The translations under genes and the position numbers were made by a program. DNA of 64,000 nucleotides from Paulinella micropora. Lineage: Eukaryota > Cercozoa > Imbricatea > Euglyphida. The stretch is from assembly GCA_009731375.1 (NCBI GenBank), contig BJOX01000126.1, positions 644,293 through 708,292 on the forward strand. Direction: 5' to 3'. The notes under the pieces were generated by a model that was not told the DNA's origin, ran no database searches, and saw nothing but the letters and a program-made list of their open reading frames with translations. Shown here piece by piece: positions 46,503 to 55,800 of the stretch; within the stretch, counting starts at the first letter, position 1, and the number at the start of each line of letters is the position of its first letter.

Positions 46503-46850
46503 ATGCCGCCTAGATTACACCGTCCACCTCCACTCATTGATATGGCAGATGGCGAACTAACACCAGAGTTGAAGAACCGTGTTTTGGATATTTCATTGAA
46601 GAATGAAGAAAAAAAAGTAGAGCACGAATTGGAAGATAACTGGAATTGTTGTTGTATAAAAAACAGACCAACTGACAGCAGACTTATTAAGTATCTGTTT
46701 CAAATGGGTATCATTATCGCCATCATCACCCTTTGTATCGTGAGGTTGTCTGAAAAGAACTTACCGTGCGAGACAGCCAACACTTATGTCGGAATTTTGA
46801 CCTTACTTATCGGTATCTGCCTTCCTTCACCTTCTAGTTCAAAGAAATGA
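46503..46850 (+). CDS. Small protein with two membrane segments, Polinton
   Basis: 115 residues from ATG 46503. A charged N-terminus carries a Cys cluster (NWNCCCIKN). Two hydrophobic stretches follow: GIIIAIITLCIVRL at about residues 70-83 and YVGILTLLIGICLP near the C-terminus, with an SPSSSKK tail. It could be a virion or host-membrane protein. It lies between the fibre and ATPase genes and overlaps the end of a minus-strand gene by 12 bp. Confidence 0.65.
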   Translation: MPPRLHRPPPLIDMADGELTPELKNRVLDISLKNEEKKVEHELEDNWNCCCIKNRPTDSRLIKYLFQMGIIIAIITLCIVRLSEKNLPCETANTYVGILTLLIGICLPSPSSSKK

Positions 46851-47114
46851 GCATTCATATAGTTGAGCTTTATACCAAGAAGCATCATTTGAGCAGATTA
46901 AAGGTAAAGCCTCATCCCATCCGACACACCAATCGCTGAAAGGTTTATACACACATTTAAATTTGGTCTCTATTCCTGTTTGAATACACCACACACAACT
47001 TTCATTTTTTTTAACACTGACCCGCGAATAGAAATCGCAGGCAGTCCGAGCAGAAATATTAATTAATAAAAAGTTTATAAAGATTAGTATAGGAAACTTT
47101 TGAAAAAGTTTCAT
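46839..47114 (-). CDS. Small secreted Cys-rich protein
   Basis: 91 residues from ATG 47114 to TGA 46841-46839. The first 24 residues are a clear signal peptide (MKLFQKFPILIFINFLLINIS). The mature part has eight Cys in a spacing that loosely recalls a PSI (plexin-semaphorin-integrin) module: CDFYS, then SCVWCIQTG, KCVYKPF, DWCVGW and a late Cys. The family assignment is a guess. It is the only gene of the capsid block on the minus strand. The start lies in the repeated AAACTTTTGAAAAAGTTT motif. Confidence 0.5.
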   Translation of the reverse strand: MKLFQKFPILIFINFLLINISARTACDFYSRVSVKKNESCVWCIQTGIETKFKCVYKPFSDWCVGWDEALPLICSNDASWYKAQLYECSFL

Positions 47115-47124
47115 CAAAACCAGT

Positions 47125-47150
47125 GGAGGTGCGGAGGTGAAATCTCCGCA
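47125..47150 (+). promoter_or_regulatory. Hairpin module directly before a start codon (copy 1)
   Basis: GGTGCGGAG, 5-7 bases, then TCTCCGCA, forming a perfect 7-bp TGCGGAG/CTCCGCA stem that ends at the ATG at 47151. Related modules lie at 48841-48864, 50911-50932 and, inverted, at about 48727-48750. Confidence 0.65.
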
Positions 47151-47513
47151 ATGACTGACTATAAATTCCAAAAGATTATTTTTCTGAGTAATGATTTTGC
47201 GGGCGGTAGCAAAACATTTGACAAAACCATTAAATTGAACTTTACCCCAACTAGAATGAATGTTAAGTATATCCACTATATGAATGATATGACTGAAACG
47301 AAAACAAAAATTCTTCATATGGACCGCATCGGTATTATTGGAACATTCGCCGACAGCAACACCGCAAACATTTCCAATCTCAGCTACAACTTAGGTATTA
47401 TTAATTGGACCGACGGGCAATACAGTTTTAGAGTGCTTAAAACGGACAATGGCAGTATTGAGACTGACCTGCTAGCTGGAAGAATTGTTATATGCTTAGA
47501 ACTTTTGGCTTAA
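47151..47513 (+). CDS. Polinton protein of unknown function, 120 residues
   Basis: ATG 47151 is chosen because it follows the hairpin module and leaves a clean protein start (MTDYKFQKIIFLSNDFAGGS). The composition is beta-rich without membrane segments or Cys. Located directly before the packaging ATPase, it is a candidate small virion component. No family recognised; the frame is intact. Confidence 0.6.
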   Translation: MTDYKFQKIIFLSNDFAGGSKTFDKTIKLNFTPTRMNVKYIHYMNDMTETKTKILHMDRIGIIGTFADSNTANISNLSYNLGIINWTDGQYSFRVLKTDNGSIETDLLAGRIVICLELLA

Positions 47514-47528
47514 TATAAATATATAGTG

Positions 47529-48357
47529 ATGGAGAAAATCAATAACGCAAAGGTGAAACCAGTTAAGCAAAACGGAGATGGCGATAAGTTGGCAAAAGGA
47601 TATAAGTTGTTTGATGAACCGTATGCCAATATTTTTCTTCTCGCTCGCAAGAAGAGTGGCAAGACGACCGCGCTGTTTGAAATCCTGAAACGAACGACTG
47701 ACAAAAATCCCCGCATTGTCATCATAGCCAGCACGATACACAAGGACCACATTTACAAAGAAATGGTTAAGCACTTCAAGAAGAAGGGAAACCCGATGGC
47801 GATATACACATATTTGAAAACGGACGGATACAGTGTGATTGATTATGAGTTAGACAAGCTGAATAAACCTGACGAAGAGCAAGAAGAAGGCGAAATCATT
47901 CAAAATGGTAAAGAGGAAGTAGAAAAGCCGAAGTTTTTATATTTTGGTAAAGAGGAAGAGAAGAAAAAGGATGGAGAAGAGAAGACACCGAGACCATCTA
48001 AGTATCAAACACCAGAAGTCGTTTTCGTCTTAGATGATTTGGGTAGTGGGTTGAGGGATAAATCAGTTAGCGACCTGTTGAAAAAAAAATCGCCATTATA
48101 AAAGTAAGGTGATTATGAGCTCGCAATACCTTAACGACCTAAAACCTGAGGCAATTAAACAGTTGGACTACCTCCTTATTTTTCCTGGACAGTCTCAGGA
48201 TAAAATAGAACTCGTGTATAAACATTTGGACCTCGGCTACGACCTTGAATACTTTATTGAAAAATATCACGAGGCAACCAAAGAACGGTTTAACTTTTTG
48301 TATGTTGATTCTGTATCGGACGAACTTAGGCAGAATTTTAACAAAAGGTTTTTGTAA
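47529..48357 (+). CDS. A32/FtsK-type DNA packaging ATPase (one frame change)
   Basis: Starts at ATG 47529. Walker A is NIFLLARKKSGKTTAL (about residues 35-50), with the relaxed loop usual for this family. Walker B is PEVVFVLDDLGSG (about residue 170). Between them is a charged Glu/Lys insertion. The frame stops at an A9 run near 48090 and continues one base off with VIMSSQYLNDLKPEAIKQLD, containing the conserved sensor-like SSQ, to 48357. About 275 residues in all. It powers translocation of viral DNA into the capsid. The break in a nine-base A run is typical of a sequencing slip. Confidence 0.88.
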
Positions 48358-48424
48358 TTTTATTATTTATTTTTTTCTATACATTATATAGATACATCTT
48401 CATCTACGACGAAGTTGTAGGTGA

Positions 48425-48730
48425 ATGCCAACATCACCAGTGATTATTTCACAACCATCGGGATACAATATCAGCTACAATCCTTCAATGCCGCAAGCAG
48501 GAGGACGAAAGAAGAAGGGAAAAAAGAAACAAACAGGTGGGAAAGCTAATTGGGCGAAGGTCGGAAAAGAGATAGTGGATGCTAATAGGTTTATCAAGAA
48601 GAACCAATTGATTTCAAGGGGTGCTACTTTTCTGAGCGATGTCGGAGTGCCTTATGCGGACCGTGTAGCGAAGGCCGCGATGAAACAAGGATACGGAAAG
48701 CAACGAGGCGGAGCGGTTAAATTTCGTTAG
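48425..48730 (+). CDS. Small basic virion protein with GG cleavage-like sites
   Basis: 101 residues. Residues 1-22 are neutral, then AGGRKKKGKKKQTGGK and, near the C-terminus, KQRGGAVKFR. The AGG, TGG and RGG positions resemble sites cut by adenain-like viral proteases, and such a protease is encoded next door. High Lys content suggests DNA condensation, similar to adenovirus core peptides. Function is inferred from context and composition. Confidence 0.6.
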   Translation: MPTSPVIISQPSGYNISYNPSMPQAGGRKKKGKKKQTGGKANWAKVGKEIVDANRFIKKNQLISRGATFLSDVGVPYADRVAKAAMKQGYGKQRGGAVKFR

Positions 48731-48864
48731 CAGGGGCCTTCGTCCCCCGCACCCCCTCCGTTGGGGTTATGTATTAAACTAAATCTTATATTAATTTTTT
48801 TTCTAACAATATATACAATATGAAGACCAAAACTCGTGGAGGTGCGGAGGCGAAGTCTCTGCGA
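48727..48864. repeat. Hairpin modules, copies 2 (inverted, 48727-48750) and 3 (48841-48864)
   Basis: The inverted copy reads GGTGCGGGGGAC then GGCCCCTGC on the minus strand, in the spacer after the basic protein. Copy 3 (GGTGCGGAGGCGAAGTCTCT) lies just inside the next coding region, where it encodes GGAEAKSL. Confidence 0.5.
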
Positions 48865-50862
48865 AAACAACGACCGCCAAGGATATACAGAACCAAAGAT
48901 GGTCGGCCATATATTAAAGTAAAAGGCAAACGAGCATATCTCAACTTTGGCGAGAAAACGAATGACCTTTCAACACTTCAAATCGTTAAACTGTTTCTGA
49001 AATATATGAAAGGGGACAATAAAACGAAGAAAACACGAAAGACAAAAGAGCGAATTGTTAAGTCCGAATTCAATCGCCTTGAACACGAGAACCGCAACCA
49101 GATACAAAACAACCTGCTGAAAAAAAATGAACTAATACACGAGCAGGAGGAAAAGGAAAAGAAGTTAAGAGAACAGGCAGAAGATGAGAAAAAAAGAATG
49201 GAGAGGAAGGAGAATGCTGACATTAAAGAAAGACAAGAAGAATTAATAAGGGAGGCGAAAAGAGAGCAAAAACTTATAGGGGATGTAAAATTTGAACAAG
49301 ATAGAAAACTGTTATTACCGCCTTTCCAACCTCAATACATACAAGCACCGCCACAAGCACCACCCCAAGCACCACAACTAGGACCACCACAAGCACCACA
49401 ACTAGGACCACCACAAGCACCACAACTAGGACCACCACAAGCACCACCACAAGCACCCCAAGCACCAGAAGAAAAGCAGATGCCATTGAAAACAAAAGAA
49501 GAGAAAAAGGCTGAAAAGGAATTTAAAGAAAAATACATTGAATTAATGAAGAAAGCTGGCTTTACAACTAAATTTATTAAAAGTTTGAGCAAAACAGAAT
49601 TTATCAAACTTGGCACAGGAATGGAGAAAGCGATAGCCGATGCCCAATCAGCAGATGAGCAGAAAGAACTGGCTGAACAATACAAAAAAGAATTAGAACA
49701 AGAAAAAAAACGAGCGGAGGCCAAAGCGAAACACTTTGAAATTAAAGATAAAATATCATACATATCCGCAGGTTTAAGAAATGATTACAAGTATCCGAAA
49801 TTGGATATACCCAAAACTTTGGGCCCTGCTTTTGGAAAAAGAAATGAAAGCTCGGGGCAAACCAGCACCAAAAAAAGTTAAAGGAAAACACACGACTGCG
49901 GGTATGGCACAAGTTATAGTAGATGAAGGTATTGATTTAGGAATAGACCAGAATGAAATGAGAAAGAAACTCGCTGATTATTTGGGAATAAACCAAGCTG
50001 GTGCTGGGGCGAAAACGATGGAGGAATTAATCCACAAACTTTTAACGATAGCAAAAATTAAGAAATATTTGAAGAAGGGCAAATACAAGAAGAAAATGAA
50101 GAAGAAGGATTATGTAAAAACTTAGTAACCGAAATGAGAAGCGACCCAAACATTAAAAATCAAGTTTCAAATACTCTCGGTATTCAACCAACCGAGGAAG
50201 TTCCACAGCCAACACCCGAAACCACCACCGAAACCACTGCCGACACATCACCCGACACCATACCTGAAACCAATACCGAACCCACGCCCGACACAACACC
50301 CGAAATCACCGCAGACACAACACCCGAAATCACCGCCGACACAACACCCGAAATCGTGGGAGGAGGCCCCTACCGAGGATTAATGACGGACGAAATAGAC
50401 AACATTATGAAAAAGCACGAATGGTATATCGGCACGGTAGCCAGCGATGAAATAAACAAACTTAAACCAGAAAAAAGAAAGAAGTATGGATTTATTATGA
50501 ACTTGGATAAGTCTAGCCAACCAGGCTCACATTGGATTGCTGTTTGGATTGACACCATTAAAGATGACTCTATTGAAATCTACGACCCTCTCGCACTGTA
50601 TAAGCCGACCGAGCTATTTCTACACCAAATGAAACAGCTTATTGACAAGAGTAAGCCGAGCACATATCTGCTTATGAAGGTTTATCAGGTTAAAAACCAA
50701 AGCGACACAACAGATACCTGCGGGTGGCATAGTATTAGGTTTTTGTTAGAGCGGGCGAAAGGTAATCGCTTTAAATTTGCCAGCGGTTGGACAGACTTAA
50801 AAGAAAAAGAAGCGGAGGAGTTGAAAGCCCAGAACGGCTATGGTTTTGATACTTTTATTTAG
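48820..50862 (+). CDS. Adenain-like maturation protease with long N-terminal extension (two frame changes)
   Basis: About 680 residues if the three pieces (48820-49881, about 49830-50110 in a second frame, and 50110-50862) are one protein. The spliced frames read naturally across both junctions. Parts: RGGAEAKSLRKQR start with a GG site, charged coiled coil, a Pro/Gln repeat (QAPQLGPP units, 49323-49470), a second helix, a Thr/Pro/Glu repeat (50202-50352) with VGGG, and the C5-type cysteine protease. The catalytic candidates are the His in GSHWIAVWID, the Asp in IEIYDP and the Cys in TDTCGWHS. It would cut capsid precursors at GG sites. An unbroken protease-only protein from ATG 50134 (242 residues) is also possible. 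Confidence 0.75.
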
Positions 50863-50910
50863 AGATGTAAAACAAAAAAATATATTTTCTATTATATATC
50901 CAAAATTAGA

Positions 50911-50932
50911 GGTGCGGAGACTAGTCTCTGCG
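50911..50932 (+). promoter_or_regulatory. Hairpin module directly before the penton start codon (copy 4)
   Basis: GGTGCGGAGACTAGTCTCTGC, an almost perfect inverted repeat that ends one base before ATG 50933. Same layout as at 47125. Confidence 0.65.
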
Positions 50933-51744
50933 ATGGAATATAGAGGAGGCAGGAGCTCTAACATTTACTATGTCAACAGTAAAAATAGGATAAACGGTAC
51001 GGACAGTGATTTCACTCACTCCGTTGATATGAAATCGCTAGATAATCCAACACACTGTAAAATTTTACATATCTATGTGCCGAAGTCGTATACTCTGTGG
51101 CAAGTCCTAAAAATAATTTTACTCTGAGTGAAGATGGATTTGAGGCTCTGATTACGATACCAGAGGGAAACTACACAATGAACAACTTACAAAATAAACT
51201 GGCCGAGGTGCTAACCGCAGACAGCCCCAATGACTACACATACACAGTTACAAGCAACAACACAAACACCGACCCAGAAGACGGCAAGCTATTATTTACA
51301 GTAGCGAACAATGGAGGCATTCAACCGCGGTTTATATTTGACACCGAAACTCGTATTCACGAAGTAATGGGTTTTGACCGCGACTCAACATATTTCTTTG
51401 CTAATAATACCATTAGGTCTCCAAACGTCATAATCTTGACTGGCGAAAAAACATTATATTTACAGTCAGACTTAGTCGGCGAAGGCGATAATCACGTGCT
51501 CCAAGAGATATATACAGCGAATGAAATCCCGTTTGGCTCTGTTATCTACGACGGCTCTGGTAGTGAATACGGAAAACGGCTATCTACTAGTTCAAGCAAT
51601 GTGTATCGGTTTTACTTGACTGACGAAAACGACCAACCAGTTAATCTCAACGGGTTAGGTATTGTAATGACATTGTTGATTTACCGCGAGACGAATTATT
51701 TTAATTTATTTACATCATTTTTTAATCTACTCAAATCTAGGTAA
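50933..51744 (+). CDS. Penton-type minor capsid protein (one frame change)
   Basis: ATG 50933 follows the hairpin module (MEYRGGRSSNIYYVNSKNR). A one-base shift near 51095 joins VPKSYTL to NNFTLSEDGFEALITIPEGN, and the frame then runs to 51744, about 270 residues. The pattern of an early NSKNRINGTDSDFTHSV strand, then IPEGNYTMNNLQNKL and a beta-rich remainder is typical for the single-jelly-roll penton protein encoded just before the major capsid gene in Polinton-type viruses and virophages. It fills the fivefold vertices. Confidence 0.82.
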
Positions 51745-51773
51745 TTAATTAATTTTTTTTTCTCATATTAAAA

Positions 51774-51779
51774 TATATA
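51774..51779 (+). promoter_or_regulatory. TATATA promoter candidate of the major capsid gene
   Basis: TATATA 45 bp before ATG 51824, preceded by an AATT-rich stretch and a T-run. Similar TATATA motifs precede most other Polinton genes. Confidence 0.4.
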
Positions 51780-51823
51780 GCGACCTTTAAAAATCGTTTT
51801 TTGAGTTCGTAAGTTTACACAAA

Positions 51824-53350
51824 ATGCCAACCCAACACGGAGGCGAACTAGACTTTTCTAAAACTGACTACATCAGTGCTTCTTATCGTTTGAATAAGCT
51901 TACCCCTCGTGAGGGTTCTATTACTGTCACTGTTTCTACCGCAGGAGGACAGGAAAGCAACTTTGACCTTATCAGCCGTCCGTTTAACTTGGCTCGCTCT
52001 GTTTTGAGTTTTACTTATGCCCCAGAGGCGAAGGCGGCGAACTACAATAAATGCTTTATGGATTGCCTAGCACCAATTAGACAAATTCAATTGATTACTA
52101 GGGGTGGTGTTTATCTGTGCGACATCAACGAAGTCGGAAATGTCACTAAGATGATTTGGAAACCAGAAACCTCCATTGATGATTTACTAGCTTTGGAAAA
52201 CCACGACAATGGAAGTGGAGCTGGATGTATGCTTCAAAAGTGTAATGCTACAACTACATTTCAACCCGCTAGCGATGCTACAAGGTTGGCCGCCTTACAA
52301 ACAGCATTGGCCGCTTCGGCAATAGCAGGAAATGCTGCGGGGCAGATTGATACTGGTATTGATGCTGCTAAGGCTCAGGTTCAGGCCACATTAAAGGCTT
52401 GGATGGCACAACCCACCACAAATGCCCGCCGACACGATGATACCCTTATTGCGAATGAGACTGGCACGAGTAAGTTCGTTAATGTTGCTTTTAATGAGGC
52501 TAAGTATTTCTCAGCTGGAACTATTGGCAATGCCAGCCCGAGTGTTAATGTTAAGATTAATCTTGGAATGCTTTACAATACTATTTTCGCTCTGGATAAA
52601 ACTATTATGTTTCCAGAAATTTTGACTTTGCGGATTGTTTGGCAACAGACACCCAAAATCTTTTATTATAACAATGATGCTCTTTCTACTGGTGGAGGCA
52701 CTGTTGCGGTGGCGGATTCAAATGTTACTATTACTAATCTCAGCCTGTTCTTAGCTGTTGAAACTAACCCAGATGTCGTTCAATCAATTCAACAGAAGAT
52801 TATGAGCCCCGAAGGTATGAGCTTCAACATTGATTATTCTTATTTGTATAAAAATACCGTTGGCACGCCTTCACAGTCTCAAAATGTTATCCTTAGATTT
52901 GATAGAGGCCACGGACGGCGAATTAAGAAGATTTATCACTCTGTTTTCAACGGAACTGAAAATAAGAACACTGCTTATGACAATAGCAACCTGCTCGGTT
53001 CTAAGGTCCAAACTATTTATACTACACTAGACGGGGCACGACTTCAAGAATTCAATGTTGATTGTCAAAGTGGAAAACTAGAAGACTATATGTATCTTAA
53101 ACCGAAGTTGGAAGGCTCTTCTTTGATGAATAGCAATGTTTATCAATACAACTGGTTTTGGTGTGATAACTTTGACAATACTCGCCCTCTGTGGAGCAAG
53201 GACCAAAATGAAATTAGCGGATTAAGTCTGGACACTGAGCGACGATGGGAGTTTATTGCTACCACCGTGAATGGTGCCTACAACCATTACACATTTGTCG
53301 TAACTCAGCAAGAAGTAAATGTTAAGAATGGCACCATTACCAGAAACTAA
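51824..53350 (+). CDS. Major capsid protein of the Polinton (double jelly-roll type)
   Basis: 508 residues, one intact frame. The layout fits the PLV/Polinton capsid family: a short N-arm, SRPFNLARSVLSFTYAPE, then CLAPIRQIQLITRGGVYLCD, an Ala-rich loop (about residues 140-190) and the second barrel with LRFDRGHGRRIKKIYHSVFN and EFNVDCQSGKLEDYM. Position directly after the penton gene supports it. It forms the pseudo-hexagonal trimers of the icosahedral shell. That this longest virion gene is unbroken while its neighbours have indels is notable. Confidence 0.9.
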   Translation: MPTQHGGELDFSKTDYISASYRLNKLTPREGSITVTVSTAGGQESNFDLISRPFNLARSVLSFTYAPEAKAANYNKCFMDCLAPIRQIQLITRGGVYLCDINEVGNVTKMIWKPETSIDDLLALENHDNGSGAGCMLQKCNATTTFQPASDATRLAALQTALAASAIAGNAAGQIDTGIDAAKAQVQATLKAWMAQPTTNARRHDDTLIANETGTSKFVNVAFNEAKYFSAGTIGNASPSVNVKINLGMLYNTIFALDKTIMFPEILTLRIVWQQTPKIFYYNNDALSTGGGTVAVADSNVTITNLSLFLAVETNPDVVQSIQQKIMSPEGMSFNIDYSYLYKNTVGTPSQSQNVILRFDRGHGRRIKKIYHSVFNGTENKNTAYDNSNLLGSKVQTIYTTLDGARLQEFNVDCQSGKLEDYMYLKPKLEGSSLMNSNVYQYNWFWCDNFDNTRPLWSKDQNEISGLSLDTERRWEFIATTVNGAYNHYTFVVTQQEVNVKNGTITRN

Positions 53351-53420
53351 ACCTCGCCATTGAAGTAATAGGTTTTTAATTTTGACAGATTATTTATTTT
53401 TTTCTTAGAATATACGAACA

Positions 53421-54658
53421 ATGGCCACTCACCAAAGAAATTTGATAGCACAAGACCCTGACGGAGACTTCATTAATGTCAAAGTCGGCTACGATGGCAA
53501 TGTTGAAACCAATAGTATGAAAACAGCTTTCGGCGAAGCATTGGTCGGTCAATTAACACCAGTATTACAAGAGATTTTCCCATACACTATCAATACACGA
53601 ATATGGACATTAACTCAAACTGATGCGACCATTTCATTTAATGCGAATATGGCCGAACTTAAAACAGATGTGAAGACGACCGCGAATGCTGTAATGACGA
53701 GTAAAAAAAGAATTAAATACAGAACTGGTATGGGAGTTCTAACACGATTTACTGCTTTATGGAATACTGATGAAACGAAAGACTACAATTCATATATCGG
53801 CATAGGTGAAAGTGATTTTACTAATGGCTTCTATTTTTACAAAATAAAAGCGACTGGTATGAATATCGCCAGTGTTAAAGGAGGGGTGCCGACACTTATT
53901 CCCCAGGCGACCTGGGATGACCCTTGTGATGGTACTAAAATTATGCCTATCATAGATTGGGCCAAAGGGAATGTATTCCAGATTAAATTTCAATATCTTG
54001 GCTTTGGTGCTATAAGGTTCTACATAGAAAATCCATCAAGTGGAGAATTTCAGCTGGTTCATACAATTAGGTATGCGAATGCGAATGTGGGTGTTAGTCT
54101 TTCAAATACAACCCTACCTTTTTCAGCTTGTATCAGAAATTATGGAACTGGTAATGCTAATCAAACATTAAAAACAGCCAGTTGTAGTATGTTTATTGAG
54201 GGCACCAACACTATTAATTCAAGTATATCAAACGAAGCGGAAGGTAGTGAGCCAGCGAGCACAACGGAAAGCCCAATTATTAGCATAAAAAATAAAACAA
54301 CTTTTAATGGTGTGACCAATTATTCAATTGTTTATCCATCTCTCGTGAGCATATCAAACGAAGACAGCAAAGTTAATATAGTGCGAATTGTGATACGACG
54401 GAGAACTTCGCGGATATTAATACCAAAACTTCAATGGTATCAAAGGATACCGCTGCGACTGCCGTTGGTGGTGCCACTATAACGGATGTCATCCTTAAAC
54501 TTTATGTTAATGCTACTTCTAGCCAGCTTATTGACCTGCGAACTTACGACATACAACTTTCTCCTGGTGAAAATCTAACATTTTTACAAAAGTCTGTCGC
54601 GACTGCTAATAATGGAGGAAATGTGAGTGTTATCGTTAATTTCTTAGAAGACCAATGA
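53421..54658 (+). CDS. Probable virion surface protein (one frame change)
   Basis: About 410 residues from ATG 53421. A one-base shift near 54385 joins the long first part to NFADINTKTSMVSKDTAA and the end at 54658. The start (DFINVKVGYDGNVETNSMK) is helical, the middle is beta-rich, and a stretch at residues 110-220 (RTGMGVLTRFTALWNTDETK, then GFYFYKIK) recalls lectin-like or jelly-roll spike domains. The C-terminal VSVIVNFLEDQ is typical of a capsid-associated beta domain. No exact family recognised. Position after the capsid gene and length suggest a spike or receptor-binding protein. Confidence 0.6.
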
Positions 54659-54734
54659 ACCTTTTGAAAAAGCTTCACCAAAACAAAACAAAAAAAATAA
54701 GTCAATACGTTTTTGAGAAATCTCCACAAAGCTC

Positions 54735-55022
54735 CTACAATTGAAGCTGTTTGAATATTTCTTTTTTTAGCTCAGGATAGTTGTCTAGAAATGGTTGCTT
54801 TGCCATCCATCTTAAGTATTGGGTATCAAATACAGCCACATCGGCGACTGTCTTTCCCTTATATTTTCCCATAGGTATCTTTCCTTGTTCTTGAAGTTTC
54901 TTGTTTTCTGATTTGTATTCATTAATGTGTACATCAATTACTTGCTTAATTTCTTGTAAAGTAAATGTTCTGTCTTTGTTGCTGACAGATAGCTGTTCAA
55001 AATTTTCACAAAGCTTTTGCAT
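54735..55022 (-). CDS. ExoX-C-like small protein
   Basis: 95 residues from ATG 55022. The C-terminal half reads IPMGKYKGKTVADVAVFDTQ followed by YLRWMAKQPF, matching the short module found at the C-terminus of exodeoxyribonuclease X and in many large DNA virus proteins (GKYKG...YLRW). The exonuclease part itself is missing. A DNA-binding or nuclease-accessory role is inferred. It lies between the surface protein and lipase genes on the opposite strand. Confidence 0.65.
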   Translation of the reverse strand: MQKLCENFEQLSVSNKDRTFTLQEIKQVIDVHINEYKSENKKLQEQGKIPMGKYKGKTVADVAVFDTQYLRWMAKQPFLDNYPELKKEIFKQLQL

Positions 55023-55092
55023 CGGTGAGTGTAGAGTAGTGAGTATATAGTAGGGAGTATAAAAAATAAAAAAATTAAATAATTAATATAGG

Positions 55093-55779
55093 ATGACCGA
55101 GTGGATAAAGTTCGTTAAGGCTTACTCTGCTAAGCATAATATAAGCTACAAGGAGGCATTGAAAAAAGCTGGTAAGGAATACAGAAAGCAGAAGGGAGGC
55201 AGTGCTGAGTTGTCAGAGGATGTCTATTTGTCTTCGTCAGATAGAAAGGGTGCTGACGGATGGAAACCAGTCGCCAGCAAAGAAAAATCAACAGTGTATG
55301 AAAAAGATGGTAAAGCTATTGTCGCATTTAGAGGAAGTGCGGATAAGCGAGACTTACTCACCGATGTCGCATTAGTAAAGGGAGTATTGAAAAGAACACC
55401 GAGATACAAAGAAGAACAGAAGCTGGTTAATGAAGTCATAAAGAAATATGGTAAGGATAACGTAGAGCTTACGGGTCATTCGTTAGGTGGCACAATAGCA
55501 AAAGACCTGAGCCGACAGACGGGAGTAAGGGCGACCACATACAACAAAGGCAGTAGCACAAGAGACCTCATTGAAGGAGTGATTGACAGAGTAGCTGTTA
55601 AAGTAAATCCGAAAGGGAAGCGGGCAAAGACTGCGAAGCTAACCACGAACTACCGAACCGCATTCGACCCCGTATCATTGTTAGGGGCAACGGCTGTAAA
55701 TACTAAGTTAGTGAAACCAAAAAAAGGAATTCATACAATTAGAAGCTTCAAAGGTAAAGGCAAAAAAATATATATATAA
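55093..55779 (+). CDS. Lipase (alpha/beta hydrolase, GHSLGG), Polinton
   Basis: 228 residues, intact. An N-terminal helical part (KHNISYKEALKKAGKEYRKQ) ends in a KGG site that the viral protease might cut. The hydrolase part has IVAFRGSADKRDLLTD (oxyanion region), the nucleophile elbow LTGHSLGGTIAKD and late acid and base candidates (AFDPVS and GIHTIRSF). This is the lipase class 3 layout. Phospholipase or lipase genes are known in several virus groups, where they help to breach membranes. A role in entry or release is inferred. TAATATA lies 3 bp before the start. Confidence 0.8.
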   Translation: MTEWIKFVKAYSAKHNISYKEALKKAGKEYRKQKGGSAELSEDVYLSSSDRKGADGWKPVASKEKSTVYEKDGKAIVAFRGSADKRDLLTDVALVKGVLKRTPRYKEEQKLVNEVIKKYGKDNVELTGHSLGGTIAKDLSRQTGVRATTYNKGSSTRDLIEGVIDRVAVKVNPKGKRAKTAKLTTNYRTAFDPVSLLGATAVNTKLVKPKKGIHTIRSFKGKGKKIYI

Positions 55780-55800
55780 AGTTTTTTATTGCTTTTTCAT

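Noticed and set aside
53790-54729. Minus-strand frames opposite the surface protein
   Set aside because: No motifs; antisense of a well-supported gene.
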